Below, piece after piece: positions 7,909-16,347 of a DNA stretch of 64,000 nt; the first letter of the stretch is position 1, and every line of letters begins with the position of its first letter. A program made the translations under genes and the position numbers. Source of the stretch: PALSA-693 sp963834725. GTDB lineage: Bacteria > Actinomycetota > Acidimicrobiia > Acidimicrobiales > Palsa-688. Below the pieces are notes generated by a model. That model had not been told where the DNA came from and did no database searches. It worked only from the letters and a program-made list of their open reading frames with translations. The stretch is from positions 2,108,001 through 2,172,000 of the forward strand of contig CAWICN010000001.1 in the NCBI GenBank assembly GCA_963834725.1, given 5' to 3'.

Positions 7909-8778
7909 CTATTGCTCGTCTCTCTCGTCTTCGGTCGGGCGCCCATTTTCGGTTGAGCGCTCAGGGCCGGGCGCGTCGCCCTCGGAAGCGTCCCTCTCAG
8001 CATTGGCGTCCTCGCCGGCGGGTTCGGCGCCAGCGGATTCGGGCCCTGCGGGTGACGGCGACGTCTCGTCCTCCGCGACCGGCGTGGCCTGGTCGGCGTC
8101 GGTCGGCGGGACCTTTTCAGCCGTCTCGTCAGTCACTACCGCTTCTGTCCCGGCATCGCTGCCCTGGCCGCCCTCCTGCTGCGCTTCCACTTCCTCCGGG
8201 GCGGCCGCCGTGTCCTCGATCTCGACCACGTCGGCGTTTGCGACGGGAGCCTCGTCGAGCTCCTCCGCCTCGGGTTCCTCCAGCGCGGGACCACCATGCC
8301 GGCGCTCAGCCCGCGAGCGCTGATCACCCTCGGCCCGACGGGCGCCTGCGACTCGACGAGCTCGCTGGGCGAGCTGCTCGGCCCGGCGCCGGGCCTGCTG
8401 TCGCTGAAGCTCCTCCACGGGCATGCGGCCGACGATGATGGTGATGTTGCTGGTCCGCTTTCGGATGCGGGTAGCGCGCCCTCGGGCTCGTGGCCGCCAG
8501 CGCTTGATCGTCGTGCCCTCGTCGGCGAAGCACGAAGCCACGTACAGCTCCTCGGGGTCGAGCTCGTCGTTGTTCTCCGCATTGGCAACGGCGGAGTGGA
8601 GCAGCTTGCCGACGGTGATCGCCGCGTCGCGCTCGGAGAAGCGCAGGATGTCCTCGGCCTCCTGCACCGGCCTACCCCGGACCAGGTCCAGCACCTCACG
8701 GACCTTGTAGGGCGATACCCGGGCATGGCGCAGTACGGCCCGCGTGCCCTCTTGCTCGTTGGTCTTGTAGCCGGCCAT
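7909..8778 (-). CDS. rplV: 50S ribosomal protein L22 with a ~160-residue acidic C-terminal tail
   Basis: L22 lines the exit tunnel with L4. The first ~125 residues are normal L22: RAVLRHARVSPYKVREVLDL, the Asp/Glu-rich turn, then GRATRIRKRTSNITIIV. The usual length is 110-150 residues, but this protein runs to 289. A short basic linker (many Arg) is followed by ~130 residues dominated by Glu, Asp, Ala, Pro and Thr. I chose the ATG at 8778 because an AGAGGGG lies six bases upstream; an in-frame GTG one codon earlier is the alternative. The tail adds strong negative charge at the ribosome surface, function unknown. Confidence 0.95.
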   Translation of the reverse strand: MAGYKTNEQEGTRAVLRHARVSPYKVREVLDLVRGRPVQEAEDILRFSERDAAITVGKLLHSAVANAENNDELDPEELYVASCFADEGTTIKRWRPRARGRATRIRKRTSNITIIVGRMPVEELQRQQARRRAEQLAQRARRVAGARRAEGDQRSRAERRHGGPALEEPEAEELDEAPVANADVVEIEDTAAAPEEVEAQQEGGQGSDAGTEAVVTDETAEKVPPTDADQATPVAEDETSPSPAGPESAGAEPAGEDANAERDASEGDAPGPERSTENGRPTEDERDEQ

Positions 8779-8827
8779 CACACACCCCTCTGCCGGGTGC
8801 CCGAGGCCGGTTGGCCGAAACGGAGTC

Positions 8828-9106
8828 TCATCGCCGGCCCTGCCGTTCCTGACCGGCGTGGTAGCGGAACGTCCGGGTGGGCGCGAACTCGCCCAGTTTG
8901 TGGCCCACCATCGACTCGGTGATGTAGACGGGGACGTGCTTGCGTCCGTCGTGGACGGCCACGGTGTGACCGACCATGTCGGGGATGATCGTCGACCGGC
9001 GAGACCACGTCTTGATGACCCGCTTCTCGTTGCGCGAGTTCAGATCGTCCACCTTCTTCAGAAGGTGGTCGTCGACGAAGGGCCCTTTTTTCAGGCTACG
9101 CGGCAT
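8828..9106 (-). CDS. rpsS: 30S ribosomal protein S19
   Basis: S19 forms a complex with S13 in the 30S head. The 92-residue product starts MPRSLKKGPFVDDHLLKKVD and has the signature HKLGEFAPTRTFRYHAGQER. Length is normal. It sits between rplB and rplV as in the canonical S10 operon, 5 bp after rplB. Confidence 0.97.
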   Translation of the reverse strand: MPRSLKKGPFVDDHLLKKVDDLNSRNEKRVIKTWSRRSTIIPDMVGHTVAVHDGRKHVPVYITESMVGHKLGEFAPTRTFRYHAGQERQGRR

Positions 9107-9111
9107 AACTG

Positions 9112-9948
9112 CTACCTCCGGGCGCCGCGGGTACGCCGGCGGCGGACGATGAGCTTCTCGGATGGCTTGGTGCGGTCGCGCGTCCGGCCCTCGGGTTTGC
9201 CCCAGGGCGACACCGGATGGCGACCACCGGACGACTTGCCCTCGCCGCCACCCAGGGGATGGTCCACCGGATTCATGGCCACGCCGCGGGTCTGCGGACG
9301 GATCCCCTTCCAGCGGTTGCGGCCGGCCTTGCCGACGCTGACCAGCTCGGCCTCGGCATTGCCGACCTCACCGAGGGTGGCCCGGCAGTCGATGGACACG
9401 CGCCGCATCTCGGTGGATGGAAGACGCAGGGTGGCGTGGTTGCCCTCCTTGGCGACGAGCTGGACACTCATGCCGGCGCCGCGTGCGATCTTGCCGCCGC
9501 CACCGGGCTTGAGCTCGACATTGTGGACCACCGAGCCGACGGGTATGTACCGCATCGGGAGGGCGTTCCCCGGCCGGATGTCAGCGCCCTGGCCACTCTG
9601 CAGCACGTCGCCGACCCTCACCCGGGACGGGGCCAGGATGTAGCGCTTCTCTCCGTCGTGATAGTGGAGAAGCGCGATTCGAGCGTTGCGGTTGGGGTCG
9701 TACTCGATGGCCGCCACCGTCGCGGGCACGCCGTCCTTGGTGCGCTTGAAATCGATGAGGCGATACTGCTGCTTGTGGCCGCCGCCGCGGTGCCGGGCCG
9801 TCTTTCGGCCGTAGGCGTTGCGACCCCCCGTGCCCGGTTTCGGAGCCAGAAGGCTCTTCTCGGGCCGCTTCCTGGACACCTCACGGAAATCCGAGACGGT
9901 CTGGAAGCGGCGGCCGGGGCTAGTTGGCTTGCGCTTGCGGAGCGGCAT
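9112..9948 (-). CDS. rplB: 50S ribosomal protein L2
   Basis: L2 is a primary 23S rRNA-binding protein required for subunit association and peptidyl transfer. The 278-residue product has the N-terminal RNA-binding domain with GGRNAYGRKTARHRGGGHKQ and the C-terminal signature RGVAMNPVDHPLGGGEGKSS, which includes the conserved histidine region. Length is the family norm. One base separates it from rplW. Confidence 0.98.
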   Translation of the reverse strand: MPLRKRKPTSPGRRFQTVSDFREVSRKRPEKSLLAPKPGTGGRNAYGRKTARHRGGGHKQQYRLIDFKRTKDGVPATVAAIEYDPNRNARIALLHYHDGEKRYILAPSRVRVGDVLQSGQGADIRPGNALPMRYIPVGSVVHNVELKPGGGGKIARGAGMSVQLVAKEGNHATLRLPSTEMRRVSIDCRATLGEVGNAEAELVSVGKAGRNRWKGIRPQTRGVAMNPVDHPLGGGEGKSSGGRHPVSPWGKPEGRTRDRTKPSEKLIVRRRRTRGARR

Positions 9949-9949
9949 G

Positions 9950-10243
9950 TCAGTTCCCCTCGAAGATCGGGATGTTCTGGCCGACCGCGAGGGTCACAAC
10001 CGCCCGCTTGGTGTCGGAACGCTTTCCGAAGGTCTGCTGCCTCCGGTTCCGCTTGCGCTTGCCGGGGCGATTGAGGGTGTTGACCTTCACCACCGTGACT
10101 CCGAAGATCCGCTCGACGGCCTGGCGAATCTCGATCTTGTTGGCGTCGCGGGCGACCAGGAAGGTGTAGACGCCCTGATCGAGCAGGCCGTAGGACTTCT
10201 CCGAAACCACGGGCCGCAGGATCACGTCGCGCGGTTCACTCAT
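9950..10243 (-). CDS. rplW: 50S ribosomal protein L23
   Basis: L23 is at the tunnel exit and docks trigger factor and SRP. The 97-residue product begins MSEPRDVILRPVVSEKSYGL and includes FLVARDANKIEIRQAVERIF and the basic NRPGKRKRNRRQ stretch. It overlaps the rplD stop by eight bases, which suggests coupling. Length is normal. Confidence 0.97.
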   Translation of the reverse strand: MSEPRDVILRPVVSEKSYGLLDQGVYTFLVARDANKIEIRQAVERIFGVTVVKVNTLNRPGKRKRNRRQQTFGKRSDTKRAVVTLAVGQNIPIFEGN

Positions 10244-11162
10244 CGTCGGCCTCCCGGTTGTCGTCGCGCTCGTCGTGGTCGCCGGCGTCAGGCTCCTCGC
10301 CGGCGCCGGAAGCGTCGGGAGCGTCGGGATCCTCGACGGCGCCGGAAGCGTCGGGATCCTCGACGGCGCCGGAAGCGTCGGGGTCCTCGACGGCGCCGGA
10401 AGCGTCGGGGTCCCCGACGTTGCCCGCCCCGGCCAGTGCCTCGGCCCCGTCGCCGCGGCCGGTGTTGGTGTCTTCGAGGTCCGCCGGTGCAGTCGACTCG
10501 GCGCCGGCCGCTGCGTCTGCCCGTGGTGTCGCGACCGTCTCGTCCACGGTCGTCACCCCGGGCAGCGTCTCACGGGTGAAGACGATCCAGTCGTTGCAGA
10601 GAATGTCGTAGGCGTTGAGCTCGCTCACGAGGATCAGCTGGATGCCCGGCAGGTTTCGAAATGACTTGTAGGCGTCCTCGTCGGTGCGGGCCAACACCAC
10701 GAGCGCCCTGCCATCGAGGTCGAGGGCGTCAATCGCGGCACGGGCGAGCTTGGTGCTCGGGACGGCCCACGGCCACGAGTCGATCACCACCACTTTGCCG
10801 TCAGCCGCCCGATCGGACAGGGCCGAACGGAGGGCGAGCTGGATCATCTTGCGGGGCGTGCGCTGGCGGTAGCTCCGGGGCTTCGGCCCAAGGGCGACCC
10901 CGCCGCCGGTGAACTGCGGAGCTCGCTCGGACCCCTGCCGGGCCCGGCCGGTGCCTTTCTGCTTGAACGGCTTCCGGCCTCCGCCCCTGACCTCGGCGCG
11001 AGTCTTGGTGCTCTGGGTGCCGGCCCGGGCCGCGGCCAGCTGCGCGGTGACCACTTGGTGGAGGACCGGCACGTTCGGCTGGATGCCAAAAAAGCTCTCG
11101 TCCAGGGTTACGGAGCCACGGAACCCTCCGTCCGCGGCGCGCAGCTCGACCGATGCGGCCAT
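10236..11162 (-). CDS. rplD: 50S ribosomal protein L4 with a repetitive acidic C-terminal tail
   Basis: L4 lines the exit tunnel and in E. coli also represses the S10 operon. The core (about 210 residues) shows TRAEVRGGGRKPFKQKGTGR, ARQGSERAPQFTGGGVALGP and the C-terminal NAYDILCNDWIVFTRETL. The protein continues to 308 residues with an acidic tail containing three copies of a nine-residue repeat (DPDASGAVE), encoded by 27-bp tandem DNA units at about 10329-10410. The ATG at 11162-11160 shares a base with the rplC stop. An ordinary L4 is 200-220 residues, so the tail is an addition. Confidence 0.96.
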   Translation of the reverse strand: MAASVELRAADGGFRGSVTLDESFFGIQPNVPVLHQVVTAQLAAARAGTQSTKTRAEVRGGGRKPFKQKGTGRARQGSERAPQFTGGGVALGPKPRSYRQRTPRKMIQLALRSALSDRAADGKVVVIDSWPWAVPSTKLARAAIDALDLDGRALVVLARTDEDAYKSFRNLPGIQLILVSELNAYDILCNDWIVFTRETLPGVTTVDETVATPRADAAAGAESTAPADLEDTNTGRGDGAEALAGAGNVGDPDASGAVEDPDASGAVEDPDASGAVEDPDAPDASGAGEEPDAGDHDERDDNREADDE

Positions 11163-11809
11163 CACTCGCCTCCCTTGACCGCGTCGCGAATGAGAACCAT
11201 GCCGCCGCGAGGTCCGGGAACGGCACCCTTCAGCAGCAGAAGGCTGCGCTCGGCGTCGGCCTGCACCACCTCCAGATTGAGGGTTGTGACCCGGGCGGCA
11301 CCCATCTGACCGGCCATCCGTGTCCCTTTGAACACACGCGCCGGGGTGGCACACGCCCCCACCGAGCCGGGGGCCCGATGGTGCTTGTGATTGCCGTGGC
11401 TGGCGCCCTGGCCACTGAAATTGTGGCGCTTCATACCGCCGGTGAAGCCCTTGCCCTTGCTGACTGCGGTGACGTCAACCTTGTCGCCGGCGGTGAGCAG
11501 GTCGACGGTCAGCTCCTGGCCGACCTGATACTCGGCGGTATCGGTCACCCGTAACTCGACCAGGGCCCGCCCCGGGTCGACGCCGTCGCCGGCCGCGGCG
11601 AAGTGCCCGGCTTCGGGCTTGTTGAGCGTCCGGACCTTCCGCATGCCGTACGTCACCTGAAGTGCGGAGTACCCGTCACGGTCCGGGGTCTTGAGCTGTA
11701 CGACGCGCACCGGTGTGACCCGAACGACCGTGACCGCGACGGCGCGGTTCTGGTCGTCCCAGACCTGGGTCATGCCGACTTTCTCGCCGACGATCGCTTT
11801 GGGTGGCAC
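11162..11809 (-). CDS. rplC: 50S ribosomal protein L3
   Basis: L3 is an early-assembling large-subunit protein near the peptidyl-transferase centre. The 215-residue product begins MPPKAIVGEKVGMTQVWDD and contains the diagnostic KGKGFTGGMKRHNFSGQGAS and GACATPARVFKGTRMAGQMG. The start is a GTG at 11809-11807 with GAGAGAG upstream. It is the first gene of this run: rpsJ, which normally precedes it, lies 20 kb away at 31936-32262. The rplC group must therefore have its own promoter (see 12018-12023). Confidence 0.97.
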   Translation of the reverse strand: MPPKAIVGEKVGMTQVWDDQNRAVAVTVVRVTPVRVVQLKTPDRDGYSALQVTYGMRKVRTLNKPEAGHFAAAGDGVDPGRALVELRVTDTAEYQVGQELTVDLLTAGDKVDVTAVSKGKGFTGGMKRHNFSGQGASHGNHKHHRAPGSVGACATPARVFKGTRMAGQMGAARVTTLNLEVVQADAERSLLLLKGAVPGPRGGMVLIRDAVKGGE

Positions 11810-11892
11810 AGCTGGCTCTCTCTCGGGCTGTTTGGGGCGGTAGGCGCAGGAAACGGCCGCCAGACGGGCAGACCGGCCGACTCACACGCAGA

Positions 11893-11921
11893 CGCTCCGC
11901 TCGGTCCACCCGAGCGGAGCG
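11893..11921 (-). promoter_or_regulatory. Strong hairpin in the rplC leader
   Basis: A perfect 12-bp stem (CGCTCCGCTCGG paired with CCGAGCGGAGCG) closes a five-base loop about 85 bases upstream of the rplC start and about 90 bases downstream of the proposed transcription start. No U-run follows it, so it is not a classic terminator. In E. coli the S10 operon leader contains hairpins bound by L4; this could be an analogous autogenous control site, but that is inference. Confidence 0.55.
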
Positions 11922-12017
11922 CTCGATAGGTTCTGCCACGGGGTCTCCGCCCCGGCTACCTCGGCGAGGAAGGCGGAAACGGACACCCGCAGACATCAGT
12001 TGGAAGGACGGCTAAAG

Positions 12018-12023
12018 AGTATA
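12018..12023 (-). promoter_or_regulatory. Candidate -10 box of the rplC operon promoter
   Basis: TATACT on the minus strand matches the -10 consensus at five of six bases. It lies about 210 bases upstream of rplC and is preceded by GGCGGC. I see no convincing -35 box at 17 bp. The same TAYACT box precedes rpoB, rpsL and rplJ, which supports the call. The rest of 11810-12604 holds the leader hairpin, an inverted repeat and the ~80-bp tandem repeats, with no gene. Confidence 0.45.
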
Positions 12024-12059
12024 GCCGCCCCCGGCCGCTCCCCTGCAGCCGCCCGAAGT

Positions 12060-12122
12060 GTTGGGTGCACTTTTAGCCTTGGGAACGTTTTTGGCGATAT
12101 TTCGACGCTGAACGCACCCAAC
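12060..12122. repeat. Inverted repeat GTTGGGTGC / GCACCCAAC
   Basis: Nine-base perfect arms at 12060-12068 and 12114-12122 are separated by 45 bases that include an AT-richer stretch (ttttagccttgggaacgttt). It lies just upstream of the proposed rplC -10 box and between two divergent transcription units, so it may be a regulator-binding site for rplC or the MMPL gene. No match to a known operator is claimed. Confidence 0.4.
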
Positions 12123-12220
12123 GTTACCGAACTCACCCAGGTTGGCCGGCAGGCAGCTGCGACGGCCGGCAGGCAGCTGCGACGGCCGTCAGGGCAGAGG
12201 GCCGCGGAGGGCGACGAGGG

Positions 12221-12462
12221 CGGCGAGGGCGGTGAGGGGGCGAGGCGGACCGGCCACGATGGGAGGCGCCGGCGCGGGACGGGTGGGTGCGGGTCCCCGG
12301 CGGCGAGGGCGCTGAGGGGGGCGAGGCGGACCGGCCACGATGGGAGGCGCCCGGCGCGGGACGGATGGGTGCGGGTCCCCGCCGGCGAGGGCGGTGAGGG
12401 CGGCCCGGCCACGATGGGAGGCGCCCGGCGCGGGACGGGTGGGTGCGGGTCCCCGCCGGCGA
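12221..12462. repeat. Three imperfect tandem copies of an ~80-bp GC-rich unit
   Basis: Copies start near 12221, 12301 and 12382. Each contains ggccacgatgggaggcgc and gggtgcgggtcccc in the same order, with small indels. A shorter repeat (ccggcaggcagctgcgacgg, two copies) lies just before, at about 12140-12185. Frames through the region give only low-complexity Arg/Pro/Ala peptides and I see no gene. It fills the divergent region between rplC and the MMPL gene. Confidence 0.75.
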
Positions 12463-12604
12463 GCACGACAGGCAGAGCTGGTCGGCTGTCCGTGACCCCG
12501 CCGAGATGACAGACTTAGGCGAATGGGGCGGATTATCCCCCCATAGTCGCCCAGTCCCATACCCGCCCCGATCCCATACCCGCCCCAAGCAAGGAGGATG
12601 TGGC

Positions 12605-14791
12605 GTGGCTTCGCTCGCCCGTTGGTGTTTCCGTCACCGAAGGGCTGTTCTGGCTTTGTGGCTGATCGCCCTGCTGGCCTTCGCCGCCCTCGACCGGTCG
12701 GTCGGCTCCTCGTACGCCAACAACTTCTCCCTGCCGGCCACCGACTCGAGCCGGGCGCTGAACGTACTGAAGGCCAACTTCCCGGCCCAGGCGGGTGACA
12801 GCGAGCAGATCGTGGTCCAGGCCAGGCACGGCACCCTCCACGACCCGGCGACCAGGGCCGAGGTCGAGGCCATGCTCGCCCAGGTGGGCGGGCTCCCCCA
12901 CGTTCGGGCCGTGACCACCCCGTACGAGCTCGGCGGGCAGATCAGCCGCGACGGCACCATTGGCCTGGCCACCGTCCACCTCGACGCCCTCGCCCAGAAC
13001 GTCCCGAAGGCCGCGGTCACCAGGCTGATCGACACGGCCAGGTCGGCCAACAGCCCGGTGCTCAATGTCCAGCTGGGCGGCCCTGCCGTCGAGAACAGCC
13101 AGCAGAACCGCCAGTCCTCGAGCGAGGGTCTGGGGGTCATCTTCGCCCTGATCGTGCTGTTTTTCGCCTTCCGGCGATCCTTCCTCTGTGCCCTCCTGCC
13201 GCTCATCTCGGCCTTGATGGCCATCGGGTTGGGCACCTCCATCGTCGGGTTGCTCACCCATACCTTCGCGGTCCCGCAGTTCGCACCGATTGTGGCCACG
13301 CTCGTCGGGCTCGGGGTCGGCGTCGACTACGCGCTGTTCATCGTGAGCCGGCACCGCAGCGGTCTCCTCGCCGGGCGGACGCCTGAGGAAGCAGCCGTTA
13401 CCGCCCTCAACACCTCGGGCCGGGCCGTGTTCTTCGCCGGGATCATCATCTGCATCTCTCTGCTCGGCATGTTCGCGCTGCAGATCAGCTTCCTGTACGG
13501 GGTGGCCCTGTCGGCCGCCATCGTCGTGGCCCTGACCATGCTGGCGTCGCTGACCCTGCTGCCCGCCATGCTCGGGTTCTACGGCATGAAGACCCTGCGA
13601 AGAGGCGAGCGCCGCCGCCTCGAAGCCGAGGGTCCCCGGGTGGAGCGCGAGCAGGGGTTCTGGTGGCGCTGGGCCCGCAACCTGGGACGCCGGGCGCCCG
13701 TCCTGAGCGTCGCCGCCTTGACCGTCATCGTGGTGCTGGCGCTGCCGTGGTTCAGCATGCGACTTGGGCTCACCGACGCCGGCAACGACGCCGCCTCCTC
13801 GACCACCCGGCAGGCGTACGATCTGCTCGCCAAGGGCTTCGGACCCGGGTTCAATGGCCCTCTGCAGGTCGTGGGTGCCATCAACGGCCCGGCCGACCGC
13901 GACCATTTCGCCGCCTATGTCGAGTCGCTGCGAGATCTTCCCGGGGTGGCCGCCGTGGTGCCGCCCCGGGCCAGCCCCAACGGCAAGGCGGAGGTGGCCA
14001 TCGTCTTCCCGACCACCGCCCCGCAGACCGCCCAGACGTCGGATCTGCTCCACCGTCTGCGGGGGGCCGTGCCGCCGGCGGAGGCCGGCAGCACCCTCGC
14101 CATCCATATCGGGGGGACGACCGCCCTTCAGGAAGACTTCGCCCGCATCCTGGCCCACAAGATGCCCCAGTTCATCGGGGTGGTCGTGATCCTGGCCTTC
14201 CTTCTCCTCATGGTGGTGTTCCGGAGCCTTCTCATCCCCCTGGTGGCATCGATCATGAACTTGCTGTCGATCGGGGCGGCGCTCGGCGTCATGACCGCCG
14301 TCTTCCAGTGGGGCTGGGGCAAATCGCTCCTCGGCTTCACCAGGGCCGGTCCGATCGAGGTGTTCCTGCCCGTGTTGATGTTCGCCATCCTCTTCGGCCT
14401 GTCCATGGACTACGAAGTGTTCCTGGTCAGCCGTATGCACGAGGAGTGGGTCCGGACCGGTGACAGCCAGCGGTCGGTCACCGTCGGCCAGGCCGAGACG
14501 GGACGGGTCATCACCGCCGCCGCGCTGATCATGATCCTGGTGTTCCTGGCGTTCGTCTTCGGCGGCCAGATCGTCATCAAGGAGGTCGGTGTCGGATTTG
14601 CGGCCGCCATCTTCGTCGATGCCTTCGTCATCCGGACCGTCCTGGTCCCGTCGCTCATGCACGTGCTCGGGCGGGCCAACTGGTGGCTGCCGAAGTGGCT
14701 CGACCGGCTTCTGCCCCGGCTGCATGTCGAGCCGGAGGACACCCCAGGCGCCGGTTTGGCCCCCGCCCCCGCCGTCGCCGGCCGCGGCTGA
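12605..14791 (+). CDS. MMPL/RND-family membrane transporter
   Basis: This 728-residue protein has the layout of actinobacterial MMPL transporters. One N-terminal helix (AVLALWLIALLAFAAL) is followed by a large extracytoplasmic loop, then a helix bundle with the charged motif GLGVGVDYALFIVSRHRSGL, a second large loop and a second bundle with FGLSMDYEVFLVSRMHEEW. The two VDYALF/MDYEVF motifs carry the Asp residues expected to relay protons. Such proteins export lipids or hydrophobic compounds; the substrate is not inferable. I chose the GTG at 12605 because AAGGAGG lies seven bases upstream. It is divergent from rplC. Confidence 0.9.
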   Translation: MASLARWCFRHRRAVLALWLIALLAFAALDRSVGSSYANNFSLPATDSSRALNVLKANFPAQAGDSEQIVVQARHGTLHDPATRAEVEAMLAQVGGLPHVRAVTTPYELGGQISRDGTIGLATVHLDALAQNVPKAAVTRLIDTARSANSPVLNVQLGGPAVENSQQNRQSSSEGLGVIFALIVLFFAFRRSFLCALLPLISALMAIGLGTSIVGLLTHTFAVPQFAPIVATLVGLGVGVDYALFIVSRHRSGLLAGRTPEEAAVTALNTSGRAVFFAGIIICISLLGMFALQISFLYGVALSAAIVVALTMLASLTLLPAMLGFYGMKTLRRGERRRLEAEGPRVEREQGFWWRWARNLGRRAPVLSVAALTVIVVLALPWFSMRLGLTDAGNDAASSTTRQAYDLLAKGFGPGFNGPLQVVGAINGPADRDHFAAYVESLRDLPGVAAVVPPRASPNGKAEVAIVFPTTAPQTAQTSDLLHRLRGAVPPAEAGSTLAIHIGGTTALQEDFARILAHKMPQFIGVVVILAFLLLMVVFRSLLIPLVASIMNLLSIGAALGVMTAVFQWGWGKSLLGFTRAGPIEVFLPVLMFAILFGLSMDYEVFLVSRMHEEWVRTGDSQRSVTVGQAETGRVITAAALIMILVFLAFVFGGQIVIKEVGVGFAAAIFVDAFVIRTVLVPSLMHVLGRANWWLPKWLDRLLPRLHVEPEDTPGAGLAPAPAVAGRG

Positions 14792-14794
14792 CCG

Positions 14795-14975
14795 CCCGCC
14801 CACCACCCGACCGCCGCCGACCACACTGCCGCCGCCCACCAGCCAGGCGCCGCCCACCACCCGACCGCCGCCCACCAGCCGACCGGCGCCCACCAGCCGG
14901 CCGTCGCCCACCAGCCGGCCGTCGCGCACCAGCCGGCCGCGCCCATCAGCCGGCCGCCGGACATCGGCCAGACTG
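14795..14975. repeat. GC-rich spacer of ~18-bp imperfect repeats
   Basis: About nine degenerate copies of a unit resembling ccgcccaccagccgaccg fill the space between the MMPL stop and the next start. The stretch is open in the same frame as both neighbours and would read as Ala-His-Gln-Pro repeats, but it has no start codon in that frame. I see no gene or terminator in it. Confidence 0.6.
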
Positions 14976-14980
14976 GCGGG

Positions 14981-16276
14981 ATGCCCCCGTCTCTGGCCCC
15001 GTGGCCCGCCCTCGTCAACGGCCGGCGCGTCGTGGTCCCCGACGTCGAGGGCATCGATGCCCGACTGCGTTTCCATGTGGCCAGCCAGCAAGCGACCGGT
15101 GAGGCCCTCATCCGCTTCACAGCCGGCGAGGCGACGGGCCATCCCGCGCTCGACCTTCGCCAGCCGGTCGAATGGCTGCGCCTCGATGGGGAGAGCCTGG
15201 CACCCGAGGCGTTCACCCCCCTTGACGTCGGCGCCGGACCGGAATCAGAGGTCCGGGTCCTAGACGTGGCGCTCGAGGCGGGCAGCCGGCACCGACTCGA
15301 GGTGGGCTACCCCCTCGAGCTGCCGGCGGCGACCGGCTCGGAGCCCATCGCGTGGGTCGAGGGGGGCGTCCGCTTCGATCTGTGGATGTCCGATCTGTAT
15401 CCGGGCCGGTACCTTGAGATGTGGGTGCCCGCGCCGCTTGTCCACGACCGTTTCGCGCTCCGGCTCGATGTCGAGATTTTGGAAAATGACCGACCCCACG
15501 CGGTCATTGCCAACACGGACGATCTCGACGTCGTGTCGCAGGGCCGGAGCTGGACCCTCAGGTATCCGGACCACTTCACCTCGATGTCGCCGATGCTGGT
15601 CATCGCTCCGGCCGACGAGGTGGACCTGCGCCGCAGCTCGGTCAACCTGGCCGGCCGGGAGCGCTCGATCGACGTGGTGTGCGCCGGCCTCCGCAACGTC
15701 AGCGTCGATCTTGCCGCCTGCGAAGCCGACATCAAGTCCTGGTTGCTGTACAACAGTGCCCGGTATGGACCGTGGGTGCATGGCAACACGTTCTGGGCGT
15801 TCGTGTGGGGTCACGGGCGGGGCATGGAGTACGACGGGGCCACTACCGCGTCGGTCGGTGCCCTCGAGCACGAGGTGCTGCACAGCTGGTTCGGCCGGGG
15901 CGTCAAGCCGGCCCGGGCCACCGATGGCTGGATCGACGAGGCCTGGACGACCTGGGCGACGGCGTCTCGCCGGGCCGAGCAGCCCCGCTTCGCCTCCGAG
16001 AAGCTCGGGCTCGACGACCCGCCCGTCCAGCTGTACCTCCATCACCCGTGGGCCCGTCAAACCCCGCTGGCCGCCTACACCGAGGGTGCCCGTCTGTTCG
16101 CCGGTCTGGCATTCCTGCTGGGCGGCCCGGAGCGGCTGCGTTCGGCCATGGCCGACTGGTACCGCGGCAACGCCGGGCGGTCCGTCACGACCGACGGCCT
16201 GGCCGCTCACCTCACCGCCTGGTCCGGTGTCGACATCAGCCCCTGGTGGGCCCGCTACGTCCACGGCCGGGACTGA
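14981..16276 (+). CDS. M1-like zinc metallopeptidase (gluzincin)
   Basis: The 431-residue product has a zinc site in gluzincin form: H297-E298-V-L-H301 followed 18 residues later by E320 (GWIDEAW), the HExxH-x18-E pattern of M1 aminopeptidases. Before it, GRGMEY (residues 279-284) stands where M1 enzymes have GAMEN, with the Glu kept but the Asn replaced by Tyr. The N-terminal half is beta-rich, as in M1 proteins. No signal peptide is seen, so a cytoplasmic location is likely. The protein is shorter than classical M1 enzymes and substrate is unknown. The ATG at 14981 is the first plausible start after the repeat spacer. Confidence 0.75.
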   Translation: MPPSLAPWPALVNGRRVVVPDVEGIDARLRFHVASQQATGEALIRFTAGEATGHPALDLRQPVEWLRLDGESLAPEAFTPLDVGAGPESEVRVLDVALEAGSRHRLEVGYPLELPAATGSEPIAWVEGGVRFDLWMSDLYPGRYLEMWVPAPLVHDRFALRLDVEILENDRPHAVIANTDDLDVVSQGRSWTLRYPDHFTSMSPMLVIAPADEVDLRRSSVNLAGRERSIDVVCAGLRNVSVDLAACEADIKSWLLYNSARYGPWVHGNTFWAFVWGHGRGMEYDGATTASVGALEHEVLHSWFGRGVKPARATDGWIDEAWTTWATASRRAEQPRFASEKLGLDDPPVQLYLHHPWARQTPLAAYTEGARLFAGLAFLLGGPERLRSAMADWYRGNAGRSVTTDGLAAHLTAWSGVDISPWWARYVHGRD

Positions 16277-16347
16277 ACCCATGTACCAGCTGGTACGCAG
16301 GCTGCAACGTGGCTGGTAACGCACCAGAGGAGCGGGTCCGGCGTCCC

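Noticed and set aside
12221..12462. Repeats considered as a CRISPR array
   Set aside because: Units are adjacent tandem copies of ~80 bp without unique spacers, and no cas genes are present.
12533..15142. Long open frame (869 codons) antisense to the MMPL gene
   Set aside because: Antisense shadow typical of GC-rich DNA; composition is Gly/Asp/His-rich with no family motif, while the sense strand encodes a clear transporter.
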